Shown here piece after piece: positions 1-13,100 of a DNA stretch of 64,000 bases (the first letter of the stretch is position 1; the number at the start of each line of letters is the position of its first letter). A program made the position numbers and the translations under genes. The notes below the pieces were generated by a model. It was given only the letters and a program-made list of their open reading frames with translations, searched no databases and was not told where the DNA came from. This DNA comes from Linnemannia hyalina (taxonomy: Eukaryota > Mortierellomycota > Mortierellomycetes > Mortierellales > Mortierellaceae). The stretch is taken from NCBI GenBank assembly GCA_019671135.1, contig JAHRHY010000003.1, positions 2,418,001-2,482,000 on the forward strand, written 5' to 3'.

Positions 1-450
1 ATGTTGTTGCGTGGAAGACTCAGTTACACCCTCTTGCCTTTGTTTGTTGAGGAGCGTTGGAAATGACTTAGTAAGTATGGGAAGAGTCTTGTGTTACCAT
101 TATGTGAAACGTGAATAACCCTTCGTCCTTCCGTCGTCACGCCACTTTGGACATATGCTTTGCATTTATGAAGGGTGATCTTTGAACCTGTTTTACCCGT
201 AATTTTTCGTCTTCCACATGTTGCCTCTTGAACGTGAAAGAGAGGGAAGCAAATAAGGAATCTGTCAATCCAATTTCTTTTGGGATCTGGCATCATTGCC
301 ATTAGTCCCATTCTTCAATGAGTAGAAGGCATCAGGGTTGATGGAGGTTTTTTTCATTGGAGCATTCGCTTAATGCGAATTATGAAGGGAAGGGACAAAA
401 AGTAGATGCAAATTCTCTTTTTTGTGACACCAACAACTGAAAAGTCCCTA
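1..450. other. No gene recognised
   Basis: The window opens in sequence where only short unrelated reading frames occur on both strands. I see no recognisable domain, RNA gene or repeat before the fold-back element that begins at 451. Confidence 0.5.
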
Positions 451-720
451 CAGTCCCTTTTGCTGGTAATTGCACTTTTCATAGGAAAAACGCAATTTCT
501 ACTGAATCAAAAAAATATAAAGGTGTTATTCAGTCCACCTCCATCTCTGCTTGGCTTTACTGGTCACATACCGCCCTACCTCTCGTTCAGTCGCAAACTC
601 TGCGAGGACATAAGGTAAATAGGCCATCACAGATGGACTGAATAACACCTTTATATTTTTTTGATTCAGTAGAAATTGCGTTTTTCCTATGAAAAGTGCA
701 ATTACCAGCAAAAGGGACTG
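451..720. mobile_element. MITE-like fold-back element, Tc1/mariner-type ends
   Basis: A 270-bp element with perfect inverted arms of 87 bp (451-537 and 634-720) around a 96-bp centre. The arms are identical base for base when one is reverse-complemented. The outer ends read CAGTCCC and GGGACTG, and each is flanked by a TA dinucleotide (449-450 and 721-722), as expected for a TA target-site duplication. CAGT ends and TA duplication are typical of Tc1/mariner non-autonomous elements. There is no transposase frame, so it would need one in trans. Perfect arm identity suggests recent insertion or a structural constraint. The inner arm ends read CAGTCCA, echoing the outer terminus. I saw no second copy in the window. 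Confidence 0.85.
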
Positions 721-722
721 TA

Positions 723-2629
723 ATATTATTTTTTTACAGGCATTTTGTTCGTCATCAGTTTCCCTTCATATTTGCATAAAATTGAGTAACCAGGCACACC
801 CCCAAAGCAAACATGAAAAAGAGGGTCTTTGGTGAGGGAAATAACTACATCCATTTTTTGTTCCATGAGTTCTTCAATCCGTGAAGCAAATGCCACTTTG
901 AAATTGATCAATCAAAGGGGATGCTCGACACTCATGTAGATATAGGGCTCGACGACGATGTCTGGTCCCAGAAAAAAAAAAGATGGGCAGATTCGATTTT
1001 CTCTTCCCTCTTTTGTGCGTTTTAGGCTTTTAGCGAGGCAAAGAAATTTGTCAAAAAACAGGTTCAAACGTAAACCTTCATAAAAGAAACAGAGGTCAAA
1101 AAATCCTGTCAGTCGAAGAGGAGGAAGGGGGGGAGAGCGATGGAGGTGAATGTTAGCCATGGCGGAAAAGCGGGTGAATGGTAGGGCGAAAATGACAAAA
1201 AGGCGAAGGCAATGCCATGGCGAAGCTGATGGCCAAGATTAGCCTTCTACCTTGGGCAAATGGGGGCTTTACCTAGAGGGCAGTCACTTTGGCAAACTAA
1301 GGAGCAATAACGAGTAAAGACGAGATCGAGACCAGAGGGTGGGGCGTAGATTCTTCGAGCGGCAACAATCCCTAACTTTTTTCTTGTATTCTACCTATCC
1401 ATCTACAAGAGCCCCTATCCTCTTTTCTCACCGCCACGTTCTTAAGTCTCTCTATCCAAATTGTCGTTGTACCCTGATATATTTCCCTTTTGAGATTATA
1501 TTATAGAAAGTGCAAACACATACTCGAGAACAGCTGATGTTAATACGAACACCATCGATCAAAACTACAGGAGTTGTAAACAAGTCGAAACATAACCCCC
1601 GCGTCGACTAAAGACCAAGACTTGATGACGGTTGGCGACAACGCCTTGTGGGAAGCTAGCCGTAAGGACTTCATGAGGACTAGTAGCCGTAAGGACCTCA
1701 CGATGACTGGTAGCAGTACTATTAGCATGCGGAGTATAAGTCAAGTCCTTCAGGAACCCAAATGGCATTATGGTCACGGTGAGGCGATGGACAACAGGCT
1801 TTGGCTGGGTGTCTAGAGGACAAAGGCCAAGAGAAACATGCAGGGCGACATAAGGAATAAGGCGACGACGAAGGAGGGGAGGAAGTGGAATGGGTAACAG
1901 AAGAACGAGGACCAGAAGAAGCATGAGCAGAGGGAGAAGAAGGAGGTGGGGACGGAGGTGGCAGAGTTGGAACTGGCGCAGGGTCCTGTTGTTGGGCAAC
2001 GGATCGGGCATCTCACATAGACGAAACCACACACATACTTTCGACCGTCGTCGGGAAGATAATCAGAGGGAAGGGAATGGATCTATCTCTTTGTCTACAC
2101 TCACTCACTCATTCAATCTATCTCTTGCCTTCAAATGAATGAATGAATGATGAATGTGAGAGAATGAATGGATTGCAACGAAGGAATGACACCCAAAGAA
2201 AGTGAGACAAACAATTCTTTTCCTGGGTGCATCAATGTACAGTCCAAAGAACGAAAACCAATAGAATGGAGTATGTGTGTCAATGCTCCAAACGACGATG
2301 AGCACACAAAAGGTCTGTGGCCGTTCAGTGTTGTATCCTTCTTTTGTTCATTGGAGCAGTTCTCGCCATTCGGTATGTGGTTTTTATTTACACATGTCGT
2401 TATCCGACTTATCAATAAGGTTCGAAATAAACCTTGACATGGCCAAGCACAAGAAATAAGGGCACAGTGTAGTCAAAAGGACTCTCCATAATTAAAGAAA
2501 TTTGTAACTGCCCTAGTAAACCAGTCATACGTCCAAGTGGGTTATTGGATGTGAAGAAAAAGTTGATAATTGTATTTGAATGCATATGTGCTACTGTTGT
2601 ACAAGAGAAAGAAAAAAAATAGAATCCGT
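723..2629. other. Intergenic or unassigned, 1.9 kb
   Basis: No convincing gene is visible. A minus-strand Pro/Ser-rich open stretch around 1735-2035 could be a low-complexity exon, but it has no start or domain that I recognise. Degenerate GAATGAAT repeats lie near 2125-2170. The stretch just before 2630 is the 3' flank of the minus-strand regulator. Confidence 0.4.
1658..1711. repeat. 27-bp tandem repeat, two copies
   Basis: Two adjacent 27-bp units (1658-1684 and 1685-1711) share the core AGCCGTAAGGAC and differ at a few positions. Read on the minus strand in the open frame they encode an imperfect nine-residue repeat. It is too short to decide whether it is coding. Confidence 0.6.
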
Positions 2630-5600
2630 CTACTCGGCAGAGAGACCAGTCTGGGACGCCTCAAACTTGAAGAGCTTGCTAGCATCGCCCAGAGCCTGAC
2701 GGACACCAAAGGGGATCGCGCTATCAGTTCCAATATAAGCCGGGAACGAGCTAGCCAGATCCAGGACGGGGAACGACTCGGGCGAGGGTGTGTCGTGCAG
2801 ATTCGTCCTTCCCATTGCTGCCTCGGCCAAGAAGGCGTCATCCGAAGAGAATGTCCGGTGTCGGTCCTGCTGCTGGTACCGCCGAGCGCTTGCTGCAGAG
2901 GCGAAGTCACTAGAGCTCAGAGTGCTGCTGCCCATATCGGGACTGAACGTCGATGACATACTGGTGCTAGAAGGGGACATCGATCTTGATGGTTGGAACG
3001 AGCCCGATGACTGCTGCGATCTTTGTTGTTGCTGAAGGATCGACGATGTCAGTCCGAACGGGTTGCTGTTGTTGGTGCTGTCAAAGGAGTTTCCATTGTT
3101 GTTGTTATTGTTGTTGGTGAACATTGTAGAGTCCAGGATCGACAAGAGCTCATTTTGGGCTTGATCCGAATTGAGCTGCTGATAGTTGGTGAGGTTGGAA
3201 AAGTTGTTGAGGAATGCGCTGACCAAGGCTGGGTCCTGCTGTTGCAAGAGCAATTGGTACTGGCGCTGCTGCTGCTGCAACTGCTCGTGTTGCTGCTGCT
3301 GGAGTTGTAAGACCTGTCGGTGCTGGTTCAACTGGTGCTGTTCCTGGATTTGAGCAGCAGTCAATTGGTCTAACGAAGCGATTGCCTGTTGCTGTTGTTG
3401 CTGCTGTTGTTGCTGTTGCTGCTGTTGTTGCTGCTGCTGCAGGCGCTGTTGCTCCTGCTGGAAAACCAGGAGCTGTGCTAGAGACATCAGTGGAGGTGGG
3501 TTTTGACTTCCACTGGCAGCCAGGGCCTGCTGCTGGGCTTGAGCAAATGCATTAAAGTCCGTAGGGAGAGATGCTGGCGCAGTAAAGGCAGGTACAGACC
3601 GCAAAAAGGTTTCGTCACCCGGAGCGGATCCATCGACAATGTTTCCAAAGCTGGAGAGGAGAGCTCTTGAACCCATGTCCGGCGAGGGAGAACATTTAAT
3701 GTTCAGGTCCAGATCATCGTCGGGTTGTTGTTGCTGACTCTGATTCTGCAAGGACAGAATGGAGTCAGACTGAGTTCTGGTCGCTGATTGGCTCGCTGTC
3801 GAATTGGATTCACATGTGCCTGACATGTAAGAAGAGCTCTTGGGGAAGGTTACTGCTCCTCCTGACTGAGGTGAATCCTTCGACGTGTTCTTGGAAGAAG
3901 CCAGGGTTGCAGATGACGAGTCCCGGGTTTGATTATTGCTGCTGTTGAGGGACTGAGACAGTGCTCCCATGGAAGGCGAACTAACACCGGCAGAAGGGCT
4001 CGATGAAACCCTGGGCGAGATCTTTCGAATCCTGATCGGAGCTGAGGCCGAGCCCCCAAAGTTCAGCTTTGAACCGTACTTCTGCGACATGGGCAAGATG
4101 GGCTTGAAGGTAAGGCGGTGGTCCTGCTGGTAGCTGGAAGTCATCGACTGGGAATGAGACTCCATGACAGCATCCATCGAATTCTTCAACAACTCGACCT
4201 CCTTTTCGATATCGACCGCGGTGGACTTTCGTAGGATGAGGTTGAGAAGGGCTAGGGATCGCTTAAACATGATCGTTCCATTGCCTCCCATCCGGATATC
4301 GGTCACCTGAATCGTCGCAGCGGCAATCAGGCAGTAGATGACAAAGTAGCAGCCTCGCATCGGGTAGGACATAGGAAGCATGCCGTAGTTGGTGTAGAGG
4401 TCGTCGATAATGACCGTGATGTTGGTTGCCGAAACAGAGCAGGTTTCCCTCGAGGCGGCCGCAATCTCCAAATGACTGACGCTGGGGTCCTCGCAGTAGC
4501 ACCGCTGGATCATGATGGCGCAAGCGTGGTAGAGGATATGGAGCATGCCGACAAAGGGGGTGTGGGGTGACATGTTGGATGCGAGCTGGAGTCGAGCAGG
4601 GAGGTTGGCCTTCCAGGCGAGCATGGCTTGGTGGAGGAAGAGTCCCTGGGGAATGGTTTCCTCGGGCGTGACAACCTTGGTGAGGAACTTGCGGACGAGG
4701 ATCAGAGCCTGGTGGTCGATCTTGACCAGCTTGATGTATTCGACGGCGTTCTGGATGATTTCGATCTCCTCTGGGTCGTTCGGGTTCTCGTTGTCTGTGC
4801 GTGGCAAGTCCGCCTCCGGTTCGACCTCTCGGAAGCTCATTGTCCTACCCTGCGAGACTGAGAGGAACTGGTCGAGAACAAAGATGGCCCAGAAGAGTCG
4901 TCGTCTGACTTCATGACTCTCTGGGTCCAGCTTGGCGTTGACAGGTGTTGTTTTGTGCAATTGAAGTTCCTATTATTAAAATAAATACGAGTGAGAAAAA
5001 AAAGATGATGAGCTGGGTTGTCCCTGTGCGCGCTCACTTAAAATTGGTATGGACATTCGTCAACTGCGTGGGTTCGGGGTAAAAAAGAAGACTTACTCGA
5101 GCGAGAACAATAACCATCTGGGTGTACATATATGTCCGAAAGTAGAATCCCGTCTTCCTGACACCCTCCTGGTACTTGATGATCATGAGTAACGCCTGGA
5201 TAGTCGAAAGACGGGGCTTATCCAGTGTATCATCCAATCGGCTCAGCCAGAACTCAAAGTAGCGACGGCCATCCTGTTCCCGTCCGGGTGCATAGTGAGA
5301 GGCGGCAGCATACATGGCAGCCAAGACAAAGTCCGGCACAGGGTCGCGGGGATCGTGCAGCCTGCGGAAAAAGGAGGGCTTGTGGATGACAAGGAGGTAA
5401 GGGTGAACATGCTGAAAGTAGAGATCGATCAAGTCCGGTTGAATATCGACTAATGGTACGGAGCGACTCCTAGATGATCGGTGATGAGAGCCAGAGGAAC
5501 TGCCGGCGCTGTTGCGCTTGTTCATCAAAGGCGACGACGACGGCACATCATTTGGATCCTGAGAGTCTGAGAGGGCGTTGGGGTGTGTAGGTTCGTTGTC

Positions 5601-6188
5601 AGAGTATTCGCTCGAGGAAGTTTCTGCAGAGTCGTTGTCACCGGCGACTTGACTGAAGCTGCGAAGGGTATGAGGAGCGATTCCAAAGGCATCGATCTGG
5701 AGGCGATCCATGACACTGGAGAGATCCTCTGTTGAGGAGGAGGGTCCTTTCAATGGCAGGGCACCCGAGGTGCTGTTGCTCCTGCTTGGCCTGTTAGGGA
5801 AGACACTTGAGGAGAGGTACGAGGAAGACGGGCTCGACTTTGAGTAGATGGACATGTCTGGGGCAGGAGCCAAGGTAGGACCCATAAGACCTGCGGTAGC
5901 GGAGGAGGAGGACGTGATGGTGTTGGCGGAAGTGTTGGCGGCAAGACGGGCACGCTCCTTTGCTCGCTGTTCCTTTTCTCGCTGGTGGACGAGGTGGGGG
6001 TTGTTTTCTTCCATGACCTTGTCCATATCGAGGATGACACCATTCTTTTGGGAGAAGATACAGGCGGTGCCGATGCGGGCACAGGTGGAGCACTTTTGAT
6101 TCTGGCCATCAAAGTTGCAGCGGGTCTTTCGTCGACGACATTCCTGGCAGGAGATGCGAGCGATGAGCCTTGGCTTGATCTTTGTCAT
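2630..6188 (-). CDS. Zn(II)2Cys6 fungal transcription factor with polyQ tract
   Basis: Predicted nuclear DNA-binding regulator of about 1143 residues. Exons: 6188-5097 and 4969-2630, with a GTAAGT donor and phase 0. The ATG at 6188 is chosen because the zinc cluster follows at once: C14-x2-C17-x6-C24-x8-C33-x2-C36-x6-C43, the classic binuclear cluster. A fungal-type middle homology region runs from about residue 290 across the intron (DLIDLYFQHVHPYLLVIHKP, then RRRLFWAIFVLDQFLS). Downstream are long Ser- and Asn-rich stretches and a Gln-rich block with an uninterrupted polyQ run (plus-strand about 3385-3445), probably activating. The zinc cluster and MHR are as seen in sugar and secondary-metabolism regulators; the target genes cannot be told. 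The coding strand upstream of the ATG is pyrimidine-rich to about 6760, probably the leader. Confidence 0.9.
3240..3446. repeat. CAG/CTG-rich polyglutamine microsatellite
   Basis: Dense CTG/TTG triplets inside the second exon of the Zn2Cys6 regulator encode a Gln-rich block whose longest pure run lies near 3385-3445. Triplet mixing (CAG and CAA) should slow slippage, but the length is likely to vary between strains. Confidence 0.8.
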
Positions 6189-6980
6189 TGTGTGTCTTAG
6201 AGTGTATGTGAAGGTGAAGGGGGTGTGGGAGGAGTGAGTGTGGGGTTGAAGTGTGGAGTTTGCTCTTTGAAACGTTCGTTGGTCGGGTGAGAAGGGCGAG
6301 AAGGGTGTATGGGTGTGGGGAGTCAAGCTTCAAGAAAGAGGGGGCTGCGGAGTATTCGTAAGTAGGTGTGAGAAAGAATAGAGTAGGGAGGGCTGTCTTT
6401 GATGTGGAGGGTGTGCCAGAAAGAAGAAGGAGTGTTGGCAGAGAGAGAGTAGAAAAAGACAAGAGTGTGTGAACGTTGGGATGAGTCAAGGGAGTCAAAG
6501 AGACGAGTAAAGAAAGGGTATGAATGAGTGAAATGAGAGGCAGGAGAGGAGAAGAAAGAAAAAGAAGAAATACAAAGAGAAGTAAGTATACAAAAATGAA
6601 GGAGGAATTAGAGGTGTGAAGAGAAAAGGAAGAGGGAAGAAGGGAAGAGAAGAGAAGAGGGATGAAGTAGAAAAGAAAGAAAAGACGGGGCATGGGAGAT
6701 ACCCTTGGAGAATTTTTATCTTTCTTCAAGAAGAAGGGAAGAAGGGAAGGAAGGAAGGCAGTCTCTTTTTAGTACAGTCCAGTCCCGGTCCATCAAAGGT
6801 CATCATCATCTCTTTCACCTCCAAGGCAAGGGTTATATCGAGGCCCACTGCCAGAATATAAGTAGTATTCATTGCGTTCATTCATTCATTCATTCATTAG
6901 CCTACCTAATACGATAATCTTGCTCTGCTGTCATCTCTTCCACACATACTCCCGCCATGTACCCCCTCTCCCTTTCCTCT

Positions 6981-7037
6981 CCTCTCCTTCTCCCCTTCTC
7001 ACCTCTCCTTCTCCCCTTCTCACCTCTCCTTCTCCAT
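6981..7037. repeat. 21-bp CT-rich tandem repeat
   Basis: Two identical 21-bp units (6981-7001 and 7002-7022) plus a partial third to 7037; each unit starts CCTCTCCTTCTCC. The repeat is non-coding and polypyrimidine. Confidence 0.8.
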
Positions 7038-9155
7038 CTCCTTCCCTTCTGCTCTCTTCGCTTCTTCCTCTTCTCCACTACCGTTGACTGTTGCTTCTAA
7101 TTGCTCTCCCACTTCCTTCCCTTTACCTCCAAAATGGTTCCCTCACCGCACCCAGTCCTCCCTTACTGGCTAACAACACCAAAAAGCAAACTCGTTTCTT
7201 TTCGAGTTGCTTGGATACATCCTTCTTCCTCACAGAAAGAAAGTCCAGAAAATGATGATGACTCCCTTTGTACTACCCACGCCTTCAATTCATTCATTCA
7301 GTTCGTTCAGGCACACTGTGTGTCAACAAAAAAAAGCAAAGCAATTGAACCTAACCATGCCGTCTCTCTCGACAGTAGCCTATCTCCCCACCATTTGTTT
7401 GCCAATTGGCTCCATCGACCTCAAGATGTGTCAGAAATCAACAATAACAACAGGCAACAGACTGTCAACAACCAGAGAGCTCTTGTTGACAGATGAATGG
7501 ACGAATGGCTATTAAAAAAAAACGTTGGGTTCGGTTTTCATTTTGGCTTTGCACATCCTTTTACTTTGCACCTGTTACCTATCTGTCTTCTCGACCGTAG
7601 AAAAAAAACACAAAACAACTTGGACCGTGTCCTCAGTTGAACCATCCCTCGGATGCACAAAATAATACAAACCAAACCATCGACGCCCGACCACGTTCCG
7701 TCCCTTCCTATCTCTCCCTTTTTTCATTTCCTTTCTACATTCGGTGGTGGCGTACACGCTTTCTCAGTGTTTTCCTCTTGACTTTTCGCACTCCTCTTTT
7801 TCTTCGATGCGACGGCACACGACAATTGACCTTTATATTTTCCCTTCTTCCAGCAGGACCAACCCTGGACACCCCGCAGTTCTTCAATGATGGAAAACCT
7901 CACTTGCATAAGAAACTAAAACAGGGTGCGGAAGTTCAATTGGTGCTTTCTTCTCCAAGTCATTGTCCATGGACACTTTGAACTCTTTTTTTTTCCCCTT
8001 TCAAATCGCCATTCCGTTGAGTGAGTAACTGACAGCTACAACGGTAAGCATCAAGTTATATTATGGACGATCACATTAGTCAGTTCTTCTCGTCTGAACT
8101 GCCAATCGTGCTTACTGTTGATTCTTGGCCATTCTACCGTTGAAGTCCCGATGGTTCGTTCGAACCGGCCCGGGCAAGGAGAAGGGAACCACACACCAGG
8201 CTAGCGAGCCATGGGCGGTTACGGAAATGATCATGAGAAACCCCTGTCTTCTTTCCGTCCCTTGGCCCGAGCCATTAAAAACTGCTCACTCACTGCCTCA
8301 TTTTTTTCTTTCGGCTGCCACCTCGTGCTGCCGTGCATATGCAATGAACTTGTGTAGCGCTCATTCATTTTCATTTCCACGGATCGGTAAAGGAATTACT
8401 CCCTTTAATTGTTTGTTGAAGATGTACCTGAATAAAAGTTTTCTCGTTTTCTTTTTTCGGTTCCACTCGCGCGGTTCTGTAATAGCTTTTCGACTCGTGG
8501 TACTTTTGTGGGGCAAATAACACCGTACGAAAGGGGTATACAATTGCGAGACATCAAAGGCAGAGGGTGGGCGGAGAAGGACGAATCAAAAGATTTCATT
8601 TCGTTTGAAATATACGCAAACACATGACAACCGCCCGGGACACCCTTCTTCCTCCCCTGTGCCTGTATGGTATTGTCCTCGTCCTCCACGCCTCCATCTA
8701 TTGACATTTAAAAGAGCTCTCTCCTCCAGTCCTTCCTTTGGTTCATTCCATTGTCGTTCTGTTTTGATGTGTTTTGTCTGATGGTTGTGTTGGTATTTCG
8801 CAATTACTTCTACTACTGTACTGCTTCTTTGTATGAATGTTTGTTTGTTTGTTTTCTGCATCTCTATTTTTTACCTTGCTGGCGTGCGCCTTTATTTTGT
8901 TTGGCGTGGATTGAGCTTCCCCCCTCCCCTCATCCAAATCCTCATCCTGGAAAGACAAGAGACCGACCAATGGGTCGCAAAAACGATAGACAGTCAATAA
9001 CGCCATCATAGTCGCTTGCAAACGTTATACAAAAATTTCCTCCATCCTTACTTACAAGAACATTGCGCTCGGGGCTTAACTCGATCGATCATTTGTCTTT
9101 CTCCCACCCCACGCTTTTTTTTTGCAGGACTCCGTGCGAGTCATCGAAACAGCTC

Positions 9156-9181
9156 TTTTTTTTTTTTTTTTTTTTTTTTTT
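9156..9181. repeat. Poly-T homopolymer (T26)
   Basis: An uninterrupted run of 26 T. It might be the poly-A tail of a decayed retroelement on the minus strand, but no target duplication or coding remnant is visible. Confidence 0.8.
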
Positions 9182-10156
9182 CTCCGTATTGTTTACCCTC
9201 GCACCTGTCATTTCGGACGTCCATGGCATCCGTCTCCTTGGAGGTACTCTCTCCTCCATATATGGACCCTTTCTCCTTAGCCATCGGGGAGAGGTGTGGA
9301 GGGGGGAGTGGGGGAGGAGGAGAGGGGAAAGAGCTTTTTTAAGTAGCTGGTTTAATGCACGTTATCACTTCAACCGGGTAGCCTGTCGGAATATTTCGGC
9401 AGCGCCTCCCTCTCTTTACACCCTAAGTTATCACTAACTAGACGAAACGCCCAACCCCAATACCCTACGGCTCCCCCGATCCTTTGCTCCTTCCCCAACG
9501 AAAGAACAGACCAAAAGAAAAAAAAAAACTAACATCATCCTGCATACATACATACGCTACATTGAATAAGAGAAGAAAAAAAAAAAGAAAAGGGTGCGCT
9601 GGATGAGCAAAACGTTCATCCGGAACCATTTAGGTCTTTGCCATGAGGAAGCGGGGATCCAGAAAAAGAAATTAAACAGCAGGCTGCAGGGGAGAAATGA
9701 AAATAATCGCGGTTGAATTAACTTCCGCCGGGTCCGAAATGGATACCCCGGACTACCGAAGAGGAGGCTCCCCCCCCTTTCTCTCCATTGCATTGCTTCA
9801 GCACAAACAAACAAACATCACCGCCACCCCACGCAATGCTCTGTGATGACATAACTCAACTCTCTTTTCTTTCTTTCGAAAGGGTCAACTGGACATCACA
9901 GAGAAAATGTCCGAAATCCGAAGAAGGGGGTAAACCTTTTCTCTGTCTGCCACTGCTGTACCTGATTCACTTTCTTGCTCATTGCACCTTCAATTAATGA
10001 CAAGCTGAAAAAAAATGCTTGGTGATGAGTAAGATGTAGACGACACAGCAAATTGACGACAAGGCTGCAAAAGTATATTTGAAAAAGAACAGGATAGGCA
10101 TAAGCGGGGAGTAGTTCTCTACTGGATAGGACCCAGTTCGCTACAAAGATATCCTT

Positions 10157-13100
10157 CTACAGCGAAATCTTGGCCAGGTTCGTGGCAGCATCCATAGCTT
10201 GACTGTTCGACCGCGTCGTCATCGTAGACGCGTTTCCTCCCCCTGCGACCACTCCTTTCTTCTGGCTCCTCAGCTCACGCTGGATCTTCTCCTCATCCTC
10301 CTCCTCTCGCTCGTTATCCTCGTCAGACGGCGATGGTGGCTTCTCCATATCGTACAACATAGTGGCGTCCATCTCTCCCAGATTTGAGGTGCCAGGATGG
10401 GAGGTAGCCATGCCCGAAATGTTCAGTGTCGATGTCGGGTCCGACGAACCTACATTCGACGTTGATCCCGAGGGCGGGGTCAACGTTGCGCCCAGGTTCC
10501 CCAGTACGCTCATGCTGCTGATCTGATGATGATTGGCCAGGGTAACAGTCTTGTGGATCCGCTCGTGTAACTTGTAGTGCTCGTCAATCATGGGTCGCAC
10601 ATCGTCAACACCATGCAGCGTCTCCAAAAAGTCCATCAGTTTGGCTAGCTCCCGGTCTGACTTGTCGTCGTACCACGACTCAATTGGAACACCATTCGAA
10701 ATTTGGTATCCAAACGCCTGTGGCGAATTGTCAATAATCACCACCTTGGACAAGTCTCGATTCAAAATCCGCAAATCCTAATACACCAACAACAGAAAAT
10801 ATTAACGCAAATGCATGTGAATATCAACAACGGCTACTTCTGTCATCGCACATCAACAATTCTGTGGGGGGTACAAGCATACCTTGACATAGTTTCCAAA
10901 GACAGGGACGCAAGAGTCGCGGTAGTATCGGTGCTTGATAAACTTCTTCTCCGGGTCAATAATCTTGAGAAGCGCTTCAGCATAGCACTCCTGACTTGCA
11001 GTGAACGTAATCACCTCAAATTTTGTCGACATTTTCTCTATTCAGACCACACATCATTACAAATAAAATCAACGGGTTAACACTTGGGCGATCTTCTATG
11101 TTTGTCAGCTGTGCGTGCATTGGTAACAAACAACACTTTGGACTCACCAAGGAATTCATACATCCCGGGACGAATTCGGCCATACACTTCCCAAGTCTCG
11201 TGGTTGTACTCGACAGGGAAAACAATATCGGGCGAATCTACAGCATTACCCGTGTCAATAACAGACAATTAACAAACCGTAACAATAAACAAAGAAGGGT
11301 AAACCAAAGATGTAAAAGGGTCCAAGCAATGCTAGGTTTATGCGCTTACCTAGAGGCCGTGTGGCACAATGAACCAAGGTCTCGTCGATATCTAAAACAA
11401 GTGTGATGGGTGGCGTAGATGCGGTCCTTTCTGGCATAGTAAAGATAAAGTTCTGCGGGAGAGGGCCCAATGGTGGCAACGTAGCAATGAACTCCCATCT
11501 ATTATCAGATTAATGGTATAGTAAATATCTTGCATCAAGAAACGCGTACTCATGCCCCTTCAGTTGATGTACGTCCTGTTTTAGTCACTTACACGTCGAT
11601 TTCTTCAAAGTCGTCGTCGTCGTCTTCCGATTCAAGGTCGGCATCATCGGATTCTGACGATAAAATTCCCTCGTCATCTATCGGTCAAGAAAGTAACAGC
11701 AAACGACAATATTAGTCTATGCTGCAGCTCATGTCTATCGACGATCACATTTTCATAACGACCAAATGCAACATACCATCGCCTCGTGGACTCTTGAGGA
11801 TGTTGTAAAATGTCTTGAGGTACGCGTTCCTGTCGCCGTCGCTGGTCTCATCGATTCTAGCCAGCTTGGTGCTGACAACCTGACCCTCGTCTGTGGAGAG
11901 CGAAGGTGCATCTTCCATGTCCTCATCCTCGACCTTTCGCTTGGCGTGATGGATCGTCTGTTGACTCAAGTAGTGATTGAGACCCCCTACAGTCATTGGT
12001 ACTTCCGGTTTGGATGCAATAAAGCCATCCGCTGTATCATGGGATGCAGACGCGTCTTCTGATACTGGTTGGCGAGTCTGTAGCTTAGGCGAGGGTTTGC
12101 CAACATCCTGCATCTCCTCGTCTGGGTCATTCCTGGTATACGCGTCATAGTCTACCACCTCTTCTTCCTCCTCTTCTTCTTCTTCCTCCTCCTCCTCCTC
12201 ATCTTCATCTTCCTCCTCATCATCGCAAGCGCCGTTGCTCTCGTCGATCCCCATCTTGGCAACCTTGGTTGTTCGGGCACGAAGTCGGCGGCGGCTGGGA
12301 GGAAGCGAAGGCACCTCATGATGGTCGGGGGTCTTCTTGATCTTTCTCGGTGTCACATGCGATCCTGAGGGCGAATATGTTCCTGTCTGCCTCTTGCTCT
12401 TTGAAACCTGACTATCCTGACTACTGGAGCTGGTCGCCGACCGTGATCTCCTGCTGTGAGGTTGGTTGAGCTCGCCTGCTGAATTTTCCAAATGACGGTT
12501 GGAGTGGAGTCGCTCCTGGTCAACGTCCTCCTCCAGATCATGCCCAGACTCGTGTCGGGCCCCCAAACGAGTCAGGCGAGGGGTATGCGAAGTGAGCACC
12601 GTCTCGGTCGTTGTCTCCTGCGGTACCGACTTTTGGGATGACCTGTGGCGTCGGTGGTGAGATGGTGGTCGCAGGTGGTATCGCATTCGAGCGTCATCTT
12701 CGTCGTCGTCATCCTCGTCTGATTTCTCGTCGCCTTCTCCTGGCACCTTGATTGCCTTTGCTGCCCGAGCTCTAGTGCGCGCACGCGGTCTACTCGCTCT
12801 CGATGGGGCCGCTTCTCTTGTGTGAGATGAAGCTCGGGTGGTCGCACGAGAACGTCTCTCAGCTCCTGTAGTACTGGGTCCGGCTGTGTCCTCGGTCGAA
12901 ATTGAAGTTGGCCTCTGACCAGAGGCCGCATGGATCCTGGAGGTCGGTGTCGAGGTATTCGTGGATAATGACGTTGATGGCTCTGTGACGATAATGGTAG
13001 CCGAATGATCATTGGTGATGGAGGATGATGCTCGGGACGACCTCGTCTGGACTGGACCGTCGTCCATAGTGATGTCGGTCGAGTTCAAGCGACCGGCTGC

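Larger units (their letters stand above)
6189..10156. other. Gene-poor interval, 4 kb
   Basis: No gene is supported. The stretch 6190-6760 is purine-rich on the plus strand, so pyrimidine-rich on the regulator's coding strand, and is probably its leader and promoter. A 21-bp CT-rich tandem repeat lies at 6981-7037, a (CATT)n run near 6880-6898 and a T26 homopolymer at 9156-9181. Short frames here are low in complexity and share no domain that I recognise. Confidence 0.5.

Noticed and set aside
406..711. Two overlapping frames sharing the same protein segment on opposite strands
   Set aside because: They are the two arms of the inverted repeat read as protein, not genes.
9156..9181. Retroelement poly-A tail
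   Set aside because: A lone homopolymer without target duplication or coding remnant is not enough; similar runs occur elsewhere in the window.
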